From Elasticomyces elasticus (Eukaryota > Ascomycota > Dothideomycetes > Mycosphaerellales > Teratosphaeriaceae), in the NCBI GenBank assembly GCA_035926095.1, contig JAVRQT010000014.1, forward strand, positions 620,001 through 684,000: DNA of 64,000 bases, read 5' to 3'. The notes below the pieces were generated by a model. The model was not told the DNA's origin, searched no databases, and saw only the letters and a list, made by a program, of their open reading frames with translations. The position numbers and the translations under genes are program-made. Shown here one piece after another: positions 31,859 to 42,580 of this stretch (positions are counted from its first letter, which is position 1; every line of letters starts with the position of its first letter).

Positions 31859-34626
31859 CTACTTCCCATAACTCCCCAGCTTCGCCAAAATATCCTGCAT
31901 ATTCACCTGCCCACCTCCCTGCTGCCCTCCTCCAGGCATCGCCTGCTGCAGTCCAGCAGCCATCTGTTGGTTTTGCTGCAGCGCCATCATAGCAGCCTGC
32001 TGTTGCTGCTGATGCGCATATCCACCTTGCTGCGGCGCACCATATGCGGGTGTCTGAGGCGACTGCTGGTTGCCCATCGCGGAGAGCAGGTTCTGCAACC
32101 CATTGGGATCAAGCGATGTAATTAGATTTTGCACATTCTGCGGCGGCGGCGCTTGCTGTTGTTGAGGGTAGCCGGGAGGTGCGTATCCTGCGGGTGGCGG
32201 TGGTTGTTGGCCACCGTATGCTGGTTGTTGCCCGTATTGGTTGGGATACTGCTGTTGTTGCGGAGGTACGCCGTACTGTTGCTGCTGCTGTCCACCGTAC
32301 CCGCCGCCATAAGCCTGAGGTGGTGGCGCAGCTTGTGTCTGCTTCGCTCGCAACACGAGCTCCACAACAATGTGCGGTTCCAGTCCATCATACTCTTCGA
32401 ACTTGACACTGCCCAAGCCCTGCCCTCCACTGCGATCAAAGACTTGCAATCCGATCTTACCCGTGTCCTGATTCCTCTTAGCCAACTTCACGACCGCCGT
32501 CACACCCTCGACGATTTGTCGGCGGATGACAGCCTGCTCGCTCAACCTAGGGCTCAGCAGTAATACATCCACACGTACCCCACGCGCCGAGAACGCCTTC
32601 TCGACCCACGAGATGAAGTCGCGCTCGAGACTATCGAACACGATAATCTGCACGTCTGGGACATCCCGTGGCGCTCTCTTCGGCAGAGGTAAGTCGTCAT
32701 CTTCGCTGCGTCTTGGGCTCGGCGACCTAAAACCACGACCACCTCCTCGACCATACGCTGGTGAACGCTCACGATGGCGGTCATCGAAGCGGTCTCGGTA
32801 TCCTCGCGGTGGTGAGGCTGACCTTTGTCTGAACCCTCCATTTCCTCTTCCTTGGTTCCGGCCACCAGATACATATCGATCAGTGCCCGCGCCCTGCTTG
32901 CCTCCTCTTGCGTAATCTGGAGATCGCGAGCGACGTCCTTGGTTTTGGTTCTGCACACCAGCACGGTTCTTCTGCGGCTTGCTCACTTCAAGATCTGCAC
33001 AACACAGTCAGCTCAGTCCACTTGCAATATATTCCGACCACACTCACGTATCCGCTTATCCCTAATCTGCCTCCCCTGCTCCACCTCCATGGCCCTCCGA
33101 CACTCATCCGCACTCAAAAACTGCACAAACCCATAAGCCTGCTTAATGGAAATCTGCGCCAACTCCCCATACCGCCAAAACACATGAAAGATATCCCGCT
33201 TCGTCACCTTCTCGCTTGACAAGTTCCCTAGAACAGAAGACGAGCCATCAGCGTTGTACTTCTTCCAAGCCGCATCGTCTTCGTCAACGAGTGTGACCTC
33301 GTCTTTGCGCGTCTTGGAGCCATCGAGATTGCGCGTACCGACGAAGAGTCTGGAGCCCATGGGGAATTGCTCCCAGCGGCCCTCCGAGACGTAGTGTCGT
33401 TCTGTTTCGATGAAGTGGTCGTATTTGGCTTGTGTCTCGGCGTCCCAGGGTCTATCTTCGGCTGTCGGCACTTCGCCTGCAGCAAGCTTGTATTCGCGAC
33501 GGGATTCGATGGGTGTTCCGCTTGCTACGCTGTTGGTGGTGCTTGGGCGGCGTTGGGTGGTGTAGTTGTTGTTTTGCGCAGCAGTGGACGGCGTTTGTGG
33601 TTGTCCCACGGCGCCGGCAGGGTGCTGGTATGTAGCTGCTGATGGGCTGAACGCGTATGCCTGTGTCTGTGCTTGCGGCGTGGAGGCAGTCATGGGATTG
33701 GCGGGCAGAGATGCTGACGATATGTAGGACTGGCCACTTTGGTCTGCCACGTTGCTTGGAGCGCCATTGTACTGCTGCGGCTGAGCTGCTGGGTTTGCAG
33801 CATGTGGGTGGTAGTCGCGGATGTGCTGGCTATGGGCATAGTTTGCATTGATGAGCGGCTGCTCCTGGGGTGGAGGACGCGGTGGCAGCCCACTGGGCGG
33901 TGCACCGAGATTGGCAGAAGCATCATGACCAGACTCCGACTGTTGGGCTTGGGGTGTGGGAGGAAAAGGAGTCGCGGCATTTGCCACAGACGTAGACGCA
34001 GATGGTGGGGCCTGGAGCGTATTGAGGAGGGCTTGCACATCAACGTTGGCACCGAATGGAGTTGCGCTGGTGGACTGCGCTTGCTCGGGTTGAGCTTCAA
34101 AGATCTGCGGCTGATACTGCGTACTAGGCACGACAGTGGGTGTGCTAGTATCAAAAGACGGCGGAGGGGCGTCGAGCTTAGCAGCCTCAGAGCTTGATGC
34201 GACCTCGACAACGGTGGCGTTGGTTTGATGGGACATATCATTCGAGAGCTGGATAGCTTCTGATTGTTCGGTAGCTGCGGGTGCTCCAATATCCGCGCTA
34301 TCTGAGGCCGTGTATGCACCGTATTGAGCAGCAGCTTCTAACTTTCCGACGTCCGCAGCCTCGCCTCCTGTCGAATATGGCGAAGCATGATCTTCTGGCT
34401 CGTTTGGGTCCTTCCACAAATTAGGCCTGACCTCGGTATTGCGCATGGCTGGATCAGCCATGTGCGGCTCCGTCTGATTGAACTCTACGTTGGTCTGCAT
34501 ATCGAGAATGGGCACGTTTGCCGGCGTTGGGAAGTGTAAGGGCTTGGGTGAAGCGGGTGATAGAGGCGTATGCCCGCTCTGGTGGAATGGCTCTTCTGGC
34601 GCTTCAGATGTACGGTCAAAGTTCAT
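31859..34626 (-). CDS. Nab3-like RNA-binding protein
   Basis: Two exons on the minus strand, 33048-34626 and 31859-32994, split by a 53-base intron inside the RRM (DKRI|HLEVSKPQ), giving 904 residues. Order: a Pro/Gln/Ala-rich N-terminal 350 residues; an RRM at about 440-530 (GSRLFVGTRN near its start, then AYGFVQFLSADECRRAMEVE); an Arg/Ser/Gly-rich stretch; a domain (DVQIIVFDSLERDFISWVEK, then RVDVLLLSPRLSEQAVIRR) like the anticodon-binding-like fold shared with NCOA5; and a Gln/Pro/Gly-rich tail. In yeast, Nab3 works with Nrd1 and Sen1 in termination of non-coding transcription. Whether the filamentous-fungal protein does the same is uncertain. A four-codon upstream frame precedes the start. 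Confidence 0.82.
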
Positions 34627-34634
34627 GGGTTCAT
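34623..34634 (-). promoter_or_regulatory. Start-stop overlapping micro-uORF before the Nab3-like gene
   Basis: On the minus strand the sequence ATGAACCCATGA places a three-codon upstream frame (ATG-AAC-CCA-TGA) whose stop overlaps the main ATG at 34626 as ATGA. This layout favours termination followed by re-initiation at the main start, so it could tune translation. It matters only if transcription starts upstream of 34634. Confidence 0.45.
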
Positions 34635-35107
34635 GAGCTGCGCACAAGCGCTCGATTGATGGAGGTAGAGGGAGTGATGTTGGCTGGGCGTGGGCATGCT
34701 CTGGTCAGTGAACTGATTGGCTTGGAGACGACCGGTGGGAGTACGCGTGCGCAAAGGGTGGCGCTAGCTAGCAAGCAATCGTCTCGTGGAGGTCAAGAAG
34801 CTGGTGGTATGGGTGTCGCGGTGAGGCAATCAAGACATACGCAAGAGATGCAGAGTTTGCGCAGGTTTCACCAGCGCGCGGAGCGAGCTGCACGAGTGAG
34901 GTAAGTATACAGACGGCGATGAGGAGAAAGTCGTGATCGGTGGATGCTCGTTTCCCAATGATTATGGACAAGTTTGCTGCGGTATTGGAGTATGTTGTTG
35001 ATGAGCAGGTGAGGTTGGAAAGACTGTCGCAGATGTGACAGCTTTGCAACGGCAACTTCCGGCGGACATTCAAAGCGGCCTTCACCATACACACTCACTG
35101 CGTCAAT

Positions 35108-35737
35108 ATGCTTCAGTATGTGAGCCGAACGAGCGCCGTTCGAGGTATAGGATACCCGAGTCTCGTGCGCTGCTATGCTGCAGGCCGACCAGGTGGCTCA
35201 TCAGATGAAGCTGAGCTCGACTCGGCCAGGAAATGGCTAGCTAAACTGGACCCAGAGACGATACCGCGTAGCATCTGCGATGTCACGTTCAGTAGGTCGA
35301 GCGGACCTGGAGGCCAGAACGTAAACAAGTGAGCATAAGACAGGTCTTCTCACGACAATAAGTGCTCATGCATGGGCAGAGTTTCCTCCAAAGCCACCCT
35401 CCGAGTCCCAACAGCTTCACTGCTACCCATAATCCCATCCTTACTCCGACCCTACATACTCTCCAGTCGCTATCACGCGGCCAAGGGGCACGACATCGTG
35501 ATCCAAGCCGACGAATCCCGAAAGCAAACCGACAATGTCAATGCTTGCTTCAAGAAATTGAACGAACTGATCGTCGACGCTGGTCGTGAGACAGTGCCTG
35601 GTGAGACGAGCCCGGAGCAGACGAAGTGGGTCGAGATGCTGCAGAAAGCCGAAGCCGCGGGACGTAGGAAGATGAAAGAGTTTCAGAGCAAGAAGAAGAG
35701 TGCGAGGAGGAGCGGCAGTGGACGGGGCGACGATTGA
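35108..35737 (+). CDS. Mitochondrial Ict1-type peptidyl-tRNA hydrolase (RF-1 domain)
   Basis: Two exons, 35108-35328 and 35380-35737, giving 192 residues. The N-terminal 25 residues have Arg/Ser and no acid, as a mitochondrial presequence. The RF-1 domain carries the catalytic GGQ at residues 68-70 (SSGPGGQNVNKVSSKATLR, across the intron) and ends in the Lys/Arg-rich tail (RRKMKEFQSKKKSARR) typical of the Ict1/ArfB group. It lacks the codon-recognition domain of true release factors. Ict1 rescues stalled mitochondrial ribosomes and in mammals is part of the large subunit. It is divergent from the Nab3-like gene (481 bases). The presequence assignment is inference. Confidence 0.88.
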
Positions 35738-36668
35738 GGATTGATATGTCGGCTGGTCTTGGGGGTAAATGCATAGAGTCATACTTGGCATGGTTTTGAT
35801 TCACGACTGCCATGGACATGATTTCGATGGAGGACACATGGCTCAGAGATCAAAAGTTGAGTCTTGCGGACACTGGATTTGAAGCGGTCCACGCCGACAC
35901 TCTACGCTACGTCGTATGAGAACGTGACGAGCTCCCTAGATCGATCGATCTGTCTCCCAGGGATGAACAAGAAAGACGTACAGTTTGCGCGCAGGAGTCG
36001 CATGCAGGCAAGACGAAACGCCATTCGCCTTGACCATGCCATGAACGCTCGATTGAAGTGACGAGGGAGCTGCCTACCGAACGGTCTTCTCAGGCAATAT
36101 TTCTATCAATGTCGACTTTGGAAGAGGACGAAACGAGGCCGTCGATGCCAACAGATGCATTCCGCCGAAGCAGAAGCTTGTGGCATCTTCAGTGTTGCGG
36201 CGTATCGCTAGCAATGCAGGTGACATCAACGCTGTATGTATGGTTATACATGCTCATCGAAGTCGGCTACACTCACCTCCTACATTATGCAGACCCGAAA
36301 GCATGTGACGGAGCGCAGCGTCGTTCCGCATCTGGCAGAGCCAAGCACCGAAAGCGAGCTGCATATCCGTGAGTCATGCACGTTATTCCTGTAGGTGGTA
36401 CTTTAACATCGCCTGAGCTCTTTGGAACTATAGGTATGGTTGAGCGGACATCATACTTTTACTGCAAACTGCCTGCCTACGCACACAGCCTCACACCCTG
36501 TACTTTCATTTCTCGTTGAGTTCTCCTAACACAAAGCACTGTTGATACGACAGTCTACAGCATAAAAATCACGCCCCTTCAGCTGCATAGTTGTGCCGGG
36601 CACACCCACCGACATCTGAAGCTGCGCTAAGACAACGACAGCTAAGCCGCCGTGGACAGGACTACGGG
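35738..36668. other. Intergenic region, no gene assigned
   Basis: 930 bases. A 65-codon plus-strand frame ending at 36061 has a basic, repetitive-looking end but no family resemblance; the frame 36058-36372 is likewise unrecognised. The promoter of the P450 gene should lie at the right end. Confidence 0.45.
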
Positions 36669-38337
36669 ATGGATTACTTCTACACCAGCCTACGGTATTT
36701 CTGCGTAGCCTTTGCTGCAATTTTAATACCTCTGGTTGCACTCAGCATCCTAGCGATCGCCATTCAAGCATCCCGCATCTCCGCGGCGCCCCCAAACATC
36801 CCCTGGGTCGGTCTCAACAACAGACGCTGGTTCCCCAAACTCCGCGCCACATTTGGCGAGGTGGTGGCTAGTCGCAAGCCGATGAAAGAAGGCTACGAGA
36901 AATACGCCAAACACAACCTCCCTTTCATCCTCCCCGCCAGCCACTGGCCTGAAATCGTGCTCCCGCCCTCAAACGCCTCCTGGATCGCTGGTCAGCCGGA
37001 GAATGTTTTGAGCGCTACGACGGTGTTCAACGATATCATGGGTTTCGTGTACACGGCTCCCGGACCGGATATGGGGTACGCGCATGATTTTGCTGTGGTG
37101 CAGAGGGATTTGACGAGGAATTTGTTGAGGTGTTTGCCTGATGTGCTGGCGGAGATTGAGGCGAGTTCGGATGAGCTGTTGGCTGGTGTTATTGGTGGTG
37201 GGGAGGAGTGGAAGGAGGTGAGGATGTTGGGGGTGCTGGGGAAGATGTCGCATGGTGCTGCGAGTGCTATGTTTGTTGGACAACCGCTGTGTCGCGACAG
37301 GGGTCATCTTAAGATGGTACGAATATGGGTGACCTGTTTCGCGTTGGTGAGCATACCCTATCGGCTACTGTTTCCGAAGATGCTGCGGCCGGTTTTTGGC
37401 CCGATGCTTACTGCGATGATGTTGCCGGTTAAGTATCTGGCTGTGCGGCCGATGCTGCCGATCATCAAGCAGCGTCTTGCGGGATTGCGGAAAGCTGGCT
37501 TGAGTGAGAAAGTGGGTAGCGATGAGGAAGGGCCGAGGGATCTGCTGCAGTGGATTGTCGAGGATGTGGCGCGGAAACGCGATATTGCTAAGCTGACACC
37601 CTGGGATCTGGCTGGGAAGGCGATATTAGTCGAGTTCTTGGGTAGGCACTGTCCCTTTGAACAAGGTTGCTCAAGAGCTGACCCAGTCGACACATCTAGC
37701 TTTCCTAACAACCTCCCTGACCATCTCCCGCGTCTTCATCGACATCCTCTCCCACCCCTCGGCCTCCTCTCTCCTCAACGAGCTGCGAGAAGAAGCCGAT
37801 GCAGTCTTCGCTAGATTACCTTCTGAACCGACCGCTGTACGGGAGATGCTTAAACTGGACTCAGTAATCCGCGAGAGTCTGCATCTGCATACTATGTCCG
37901 CGCACGGTCTACAGCGGGAAGTTGTGCAGGCTGGTGGGATCACGACTCCGGATGGGGTGTTTCTGCCGCAGGGATCGCATGTAGCGACTTTTCATCCGGA
38001 TTTACTTGATGACGACGTTCAGTATGATCCGCTAAGATCTTACAAGGTTGCCATGGGTGCTCTTGATGGTGATGGGGAGGGTGGGCCACGCAAACAGAAG
38101 CTTGCGTCCGATATTAGTGGTGGACAGTCGCTGGCGTTTGGTTTAGGGAAGCATGCTTGTCCTGGACGTTTCTTTGCTGTGCAGAATATTAAGCTTATCT
38201 TGGGGTGGATGGTTACGCGGTATGACTTCCTGCCGTTGGAGGAGGAGGTCAAGATGACGGAGGTTGGGGATGCTGAGGTCCCTCCGGGTAAGACGATGGT
38301 CAAGGTGCGGCGAAGGAGGACGAGCGAGAAGTCCTAG
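36669..38337 (+). CDS. Cytochrome P450 monooxygenase with altered ExxR motif
   Basis: Two exons, 36669-37641 and 37700-38337, giving 536 residues. An N-terminal membrane anchor (YFCVAFAAILIPLVALSILA) is followed by NIPWVGLNN, a proline-type hinge. The I-helix region is LAFLTTSLTISR, interrupted after LVEF by the 58-base intron. The heme loop FGLGKHACPGRFFA places the thiolate at about Cys478. The K-helix reads RESLHLHT, so the nearly invariant ExxR arginine is His386 (codon CAT). The other marks fit fungal P450s of the sterol/toxin-modifying kind. Microsomal location is inferred from the anchor. It may be inactive or have an unusual fold; substrate unknown. No reductase or cluster partner is adjacent. 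Confidence 0.87.
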
Positions 38338-38785
38338 GAGGCGGGTAGGAGTCATTTGTGTACGATAGCGGACTCCTCTCCGCGCAGCTGTAGCATAGAC
38401 GCTCAACTCATCCACACATCCTTCCAGCTTGTTCGGTGTCTTTCACATGCCATTGATTTGTTCGTGCACGTGACTGCCTTGGCGCAGCAGCAAAACATCT
38501 TGAATTCGCGTCACAGCTTCTGACCTCACGCACCGACGAGGCCATATCCAGCTCGTTACGCTTTCAGTCGACTGCCCACGAGGTGAACTTGACTGTTCAA
38601 TCTCTCAATAGCGATCCAGTCGTCTGCCTGTGATCACCTTGAATCAAGCCACAGTCACCTACAAAGCGCATACGGTACACAAAGAGCGCCCGCGCATATC
38701 AGCAGCCTACCCGTGTCAGCAGACCGCCCACAGTACTTCGCCGGCGCTACGCGAGTCTGCGAAAGCATATTAGCATACAGCAACC

Positions 38786-41029
38786 ATGGCTCAACCTACG
38801 CAGCTAGCGTGTAAGAACTCCCGAACTGCCTGTGAGGGTTTCCAGCTGACAATATGCGCCGCAGTCCGCACGTCCAAGCAAATCGGCATCTTCGACGCTG
38901 CACCCGTGTACGAGCGACTACCTGGCTTCCAAACGCCCCAAGGCAATCTTCGATGCTGCGTCTACTCGCCGGACGGCCGCTTCTTCGCCTGGGCCTCACC
39001 CGACAAAGTCACGGTAGTCGACGCGTCAGTCGGCCACATCGTCACCGAGCTCCCAGCAGACAATGTGTACGAGCTAGGCTTTTCGCACTCGGGCACCTAC
39101 ATCATCACCTGGCAGCGGCCAACCAAAGATGAGGAAGGAAACGCGACGAAGAACCTCAAGATCTGGCGCACGATAGACGACAACGCGGGTGAAGGCGGTG
39201 AGAGGAGTGTTGTTGGGAAGTTTGTTCAAAAGAACCAAACAGGCTGGAACCTGCAATACACGTCTGACGAGGAATACTGCGCGCGCACCGTGACCAACGA
39301 AGTCCAGATATACGAAAGTAAAGATCTAGGCAGCGTGTGGAATAAATTGCGCGTGGAGGGCGTGACGGACTTTGCGCTGTCGCCTGGTAAGACGCATTCG
39401 CTTGCCGTCTTTACGCCGGAGCGCAATGGGCAGCCGGCTTCGGTGAAGGTGTTTAAGATTCCGGAGTTTACTGCGCCTGTGTCGCAGAAGACTTTCTTCA
39501 AGGCGGATAAGGTGCAGTTGAAGTGGAATCAGGAGGGTACGAGCGTGATTGTGTTGGCGCAGACGGAGGTGGATAAGAGCAACAAAAGCTACTATGGAGA
39601 GACGAATATGTACATCCTCAGCGCGAACGGCGGCTTTGACTCGCGCGTCCAGCTCGACAAGGAGGGTCCGATTCACGACGTGTCTTGGTCGCCGAACTCG
39701 AAAGAGTTCGGTGTGACTTACGGATATATGCCTGCGAAGACGACCATCTTTAACCAGCGCGCGGTCGCGCAACACAGCTTCGCGCTGGGTCCGAGGAATA
39801 CCATCATTTTCTCTCCTCACGGTCGCTTCGTCATTGTAGCCGGCTTTGGAAACTTGGCTGGCCAGATGGATATCTACGATCTAGAGAAGAACTACGAGAA
39901 AGTCTGCACGATCGAAGCAAGCAACACGAGTAGCTGTGAATGGAGTCCGGACGGAAAGCACATCTTGACCGCCACCACCAGCCCGAGGTTACGCGTCGAC
40001 AACGGGATCCGGATCTGGCATGTTGCAGGCGGATTGATGTACAACGAGGAGTTCGTGGAGCTGTATCATGTTGTTTGGCGACCGCAGTCCACACTGCAGC
40101 ATCCGCTCGAGAACCCATTGCACCCTGCTCCTACTCCTCATCCGTCTGCTATGGAGTTTTTGGGGAAGGTGAAGACACCGTCGAAACCTGCTGGCGCATA
40201 CCGACCTCCCGGCGCCCGTGGTACGGCTACACCGCTGGCGTTCAAGCGTGAAGACGAGGGTGGCGCAGCGTTTGTACGGGAAATGATGTCCGGAAAAGAG
40301 CCACGAACCAATGGTTTCGGACCTAGTGCCGGTCGTCGCGCTGTCCCCGGAGCAGAGACCGTGGATCCCAAGGCTGCACCGGGTGCCGCCGCTCTGCCTG
40401 GCGGTGGTGTTAGTCTTACCACTGACGGGGATGAGAACTTGAGTAAAGCTGCGCTGAAGAACAAGAAGAAGAGGGAGGCGAAGAAGGCTAAGGATGCTGA
40501 GGCTAAGGGCAGTGGTGGGTTGACTGCACCGGGCTCGTCGGAGAGTGGGACGCCGGAGCGGAGGCAGGAGAGGCCGAGGAGTCGGAGTAGAGGTGGCAGT
40601 GGGTATGACTCGCCTGCGCGTCGGCCGCAGGAGCAACAGCAGCAGCAGAGGAGGGAAGGGAGTAGACAGCGTGGTCCGCCGCCTGGGTTGAATATCTCGA
40701 CGCCGGAGAGGAGGCAGCAGCAGAGTAGGGAGTTGCAACAGGGTGGTTATGTCAATGGAAATGGGAATGCGAAGGGACCAAATGCCGCGAAAGCTGCGCC
40801 GGCTCCTGCTCCTGCTCCTGAATTGACAGTTACGTCGCCAATGACTCCTTCGTTAGGGAGTCCGGAGGAGAAGAAGGTTAGGTCGCTGCTTAAGAAGTTG
40901 AGGGCTATTGATGATTTGAAGATGAGGCAGGCGGGCGGGGAGAAGTTGGAAGGGACGCAGGTGTTGAAGATTGGGACGGAGGAGCAGGTTAGGAGGGAGT
41001 TGACTGCTGCGGGAGGGGTGGATGAGTAG
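38786..41029 (+). CDS. Eukaryotic translation initiation factor 2A
   Basis: Two exons, 38786-38810 and 38865-41029, giving 729 residues. The 25-base first exon is inferred from a consensus GTAAGA donor and GCCGCAG acceptor that turn MAQPTQLA into MAQPTQLAFRTSKQIG, the usual start. Reading straight through is also open but adds an unconserved Cys-containing stretch. A WD-repeat beta-propeller fills about residues 20-430 (CCVYSPDGRFFAW, DVSWSPNSKEFGVTYGYMPA, NTIIFSPHGRFVIVAGFGN). A Gly/Pro/Gln-rich linker with Lys-rich segments and a C-terminal helix pair (LLKKLRAIDDLKMRQAGG) follow. eIF2A binds 40S ribosomes and aids non-canonical or stress initiation; it is not the alpha subunit of eIF2. Confidence 0.92.
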   Translation: MAQPTQLACKNSRTACEGFQLTICAAVRTSKQIGIFDAAPVYERLPGFQTPQGNLRCCVYSPDGRFFAWASPDKVTVVDASVGHIVTELPADNVYELGFSHSGTYIITWQRPTKDEEGNATKNLKIWRTIDDNAGEGGERSVVGKFVQKNQTGWNLQYTSDEEYCARTVTNEVQIYESKDLGSVWNKLRVEGVTDFALSPGKTHSLAVFTPERNGQPASVKVFKIPEFTAPVSQKTFFKADKVQLKWNQEGTSVIVLAQTEVDKSNKSYYGETNMYILSANGGFDSRVQLDKEGPIHDVSWSPNSKEFGVTYGYMPAKTTIFNQRAVAQHSFALGPRNTIIFSPHGRFVIVAGFGNLAGQMDIYDLEKNYEKVCTIEASNTSSCEWSPDGKHILTATTSPRLRVDNGIRIWHVAGGLMYNEEFVELYHVVWRPQSTLQHPLENPLHPAPTPHPSAMEFLGKVKTPSKPAGAYRPPGARGTATPLAFKREDEGGAAFVREMMSGKEPRTNGFGPSAGRRAVPGAETVDPKAAPGAAALPGGGVSLTTDGDENLSKAALKNKKKREAKKAKDAEAKGSGGLTAPGSSESGTPERRQERPRSRSRGGSGYDSPARRPQEQQQQQRREGSRQRGPPPGLNISTPERRQQQSRELQQGGYVNGNGNAKGPNAAKAAPAPAPAPELTVTSPMTPSLGSPEEKKVRSLLKKLRAIDDLKMRQAGGEKLEGTQVLKIGTEEQVRRELTAAGGVDE

Positions 41030-41263
41030 GAAAGAAGGGTGGTAGCAGCTTGGCCAATGGGCAGTCGTTCACAGAGTTCGTACAGTGGAATTGTTGTGTC
41101 GGTCGCTGATCGCCTGCAGATCCGCCCGTGCTTGTCGCTAGGACCTTCGACGCCAGTTCTTCCTTTATTTCTCTTGGTTTTTGTCTTGGGCACGTGCACT
41201 CGTTCCGGAGTGTGTCCCAGGTGGGTCCGGTGCTTGTAGGGTGCGGTTTATCCTGGTATTTTG

Positions 41264-42580
41264 ATGGTCATCTGCAGTATTTTTCCTGTGTTTGCATGGC
41301 GTTCAACAAGGTTTTGCGGATTTGTCGTCCATTGGCAACGGCGTTTCATGCCAAGACGTGAGTCACTGAAGGCGGGACTACAAGTATCTCCTCGACTGGC
41401 TGCTGCCCTGAAGCGCACGAACAAGAATACAGAAGCACGAACACCATCTGGCATCGCGGAGATGTCGATATACACAACCCCATACGTACACATCGGCGCT
41501 GGAACATGTGGAACCGTTTTTACTCTCCCCGGATCGAAAGATGCGCTCAAGGTCGCGCTGGATGATGCGTGGGCTGTCACGCTACAACGAGAGCGCGGGA
41601 TACTGGCGCAGATTAATCGCGAGTTCCCGAGTGACATCGATCTGCGTGTACCGCTGCTAAGGGGCTACATTAATAAGCACGACTCGTGGTGGAACAGACA
41701 CCATACCTGGCTCCCGCCCGGCTTGAGACAAGATGTGTTACAAATGGAGCGCATTATGCCTCTGCCAGAGGCAGTACGTAACTTGCTGATTGATAAGTAC
41801 TGCCCTGAGGTAGTTAAGGACACCGCACGACAGTTTCCAGCGAATCGTGAATGTTTGGCCAGAGTTTACATCGGCAGACGCAGAGCTCCACGTTCGCGAC
41901 CCTCAAAGATGTTTAATATGCGGAATTATGGTCTTTGTTTGGATCAGATGGAGGAGCTGTCTATCAATCCGGAGCTGATGGTCGTCACTGTGGCTAAGGC
42001 GACCGCTTTCATGCATTGGCGCTTGAAGTCAGATGCAAGGGATATCGAATTTGTGCTAGGATGCAGTCGAGTTAGAGAATGGGACGGGATTTCTGATGTG
42101 GAACTGGCAGACCGCAATCCAACCCTCTCCGAAGAGGCTATTGGGCTCAAGCCAACCGAAAGCTCTGCACCGGCACGAACATCTTCGGCGTCGAGGGGAG
42201 ACACGCCGGCGCCGTTTTCAGATCAGGCCGCCAGGGAGTTTCAGGACCCTACGATTGCGCTGTGGATGCTCGACTTTAATCAAGTGCGAGTGATCGAAGA
42301 TCCGATGTTGCGCGTGGAACAGGCTGTCGAGGCTTTCCTGATCAATGATCCTTATTACCCCAAACCACTACCTGATAATCCAGCTGACGAAGCACTTTGG
42401 ACGATCTTCCGAGATGCATATCTTGAGACGAGCAACATGATGCTCCAGCTCGAGGAGGATCAGACGAACATGAACCCAAGCTGGAAAAAGTGCCCTGAGC
42501 TCTTTATAGATAGGCTGATTGAAGGACGGAGAAAGAGATTGGAAAAAGCCAAGGATGCAGCGACAAGGTCGGCAGAGTAA
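41264..42580 (+). CDS. DUF3669 domain protein
   Basis: Intronless, 438 residues from the ATG at 41264; a second in-frame ATG at 41348 (MPRRESLKAG) is equally plausible. It shows the DUF3669 order: a glycine-rich loop resembling protein kinases (HIGAGTCGTVFTLPGSKDAL with a following Lys), VLQMERIMPLPEAVRNLLID, CLARVYIGRR, MFNMRNYGLCLDQMEELSI, ATAFMHWRLKSDARDIEFVL, WMLDFNQV and FLINDPYYPKP. These fungal proteins look like degenerate kinases or phosphotransferases, and no activity is known. Its stop codon directly abuts the stop of the convergent amidohydrolase. Confidence 0.78.
   Translation: MVICSIFPVFAWRSTRFCGFVVHWQRRFMPRRESLKAGLQVSPRLAAALKRTNKNTEARTPSGIAEMSIYTTPYVHIGAGTCGTVFTLPGSKDALKVALDDAWAVTLQRERGILAQINREFPSDIDLRVPLLRGYINKHDSWWNRHHTWLPPGLRQDVLQMERIMPLPEAVRNLLIDKYCPEVVKDTARQFPANRECLARVYIGRRRAPRSRPSKMFNMRNYGLCLDQMEELSINPELMVVTVAKATAFMHWRLKSDARDIEFVLGCSRVREWDGISDVELADRNPTLSEEAIGLKPTESSAPARTSSASRGDTPAPFSDQAAREFQDPTIALWMLDFNQVRVIEDPMLRVEQAVEAFLINDPYYPKPLPDNPADEALWTIFRDAYLETSNMMLQLEEDQTNMNPSWKKCPELFIDRLIEGRRKRLEKAKDAATRSAE

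Noticed and set aside
39989..40738. 249-codon minus-strand frame antisense to eIF2A
   Set aside because: Leu/Arg/Pro-rich shadow of the Gly/Gln-rich linker of eIF2A.
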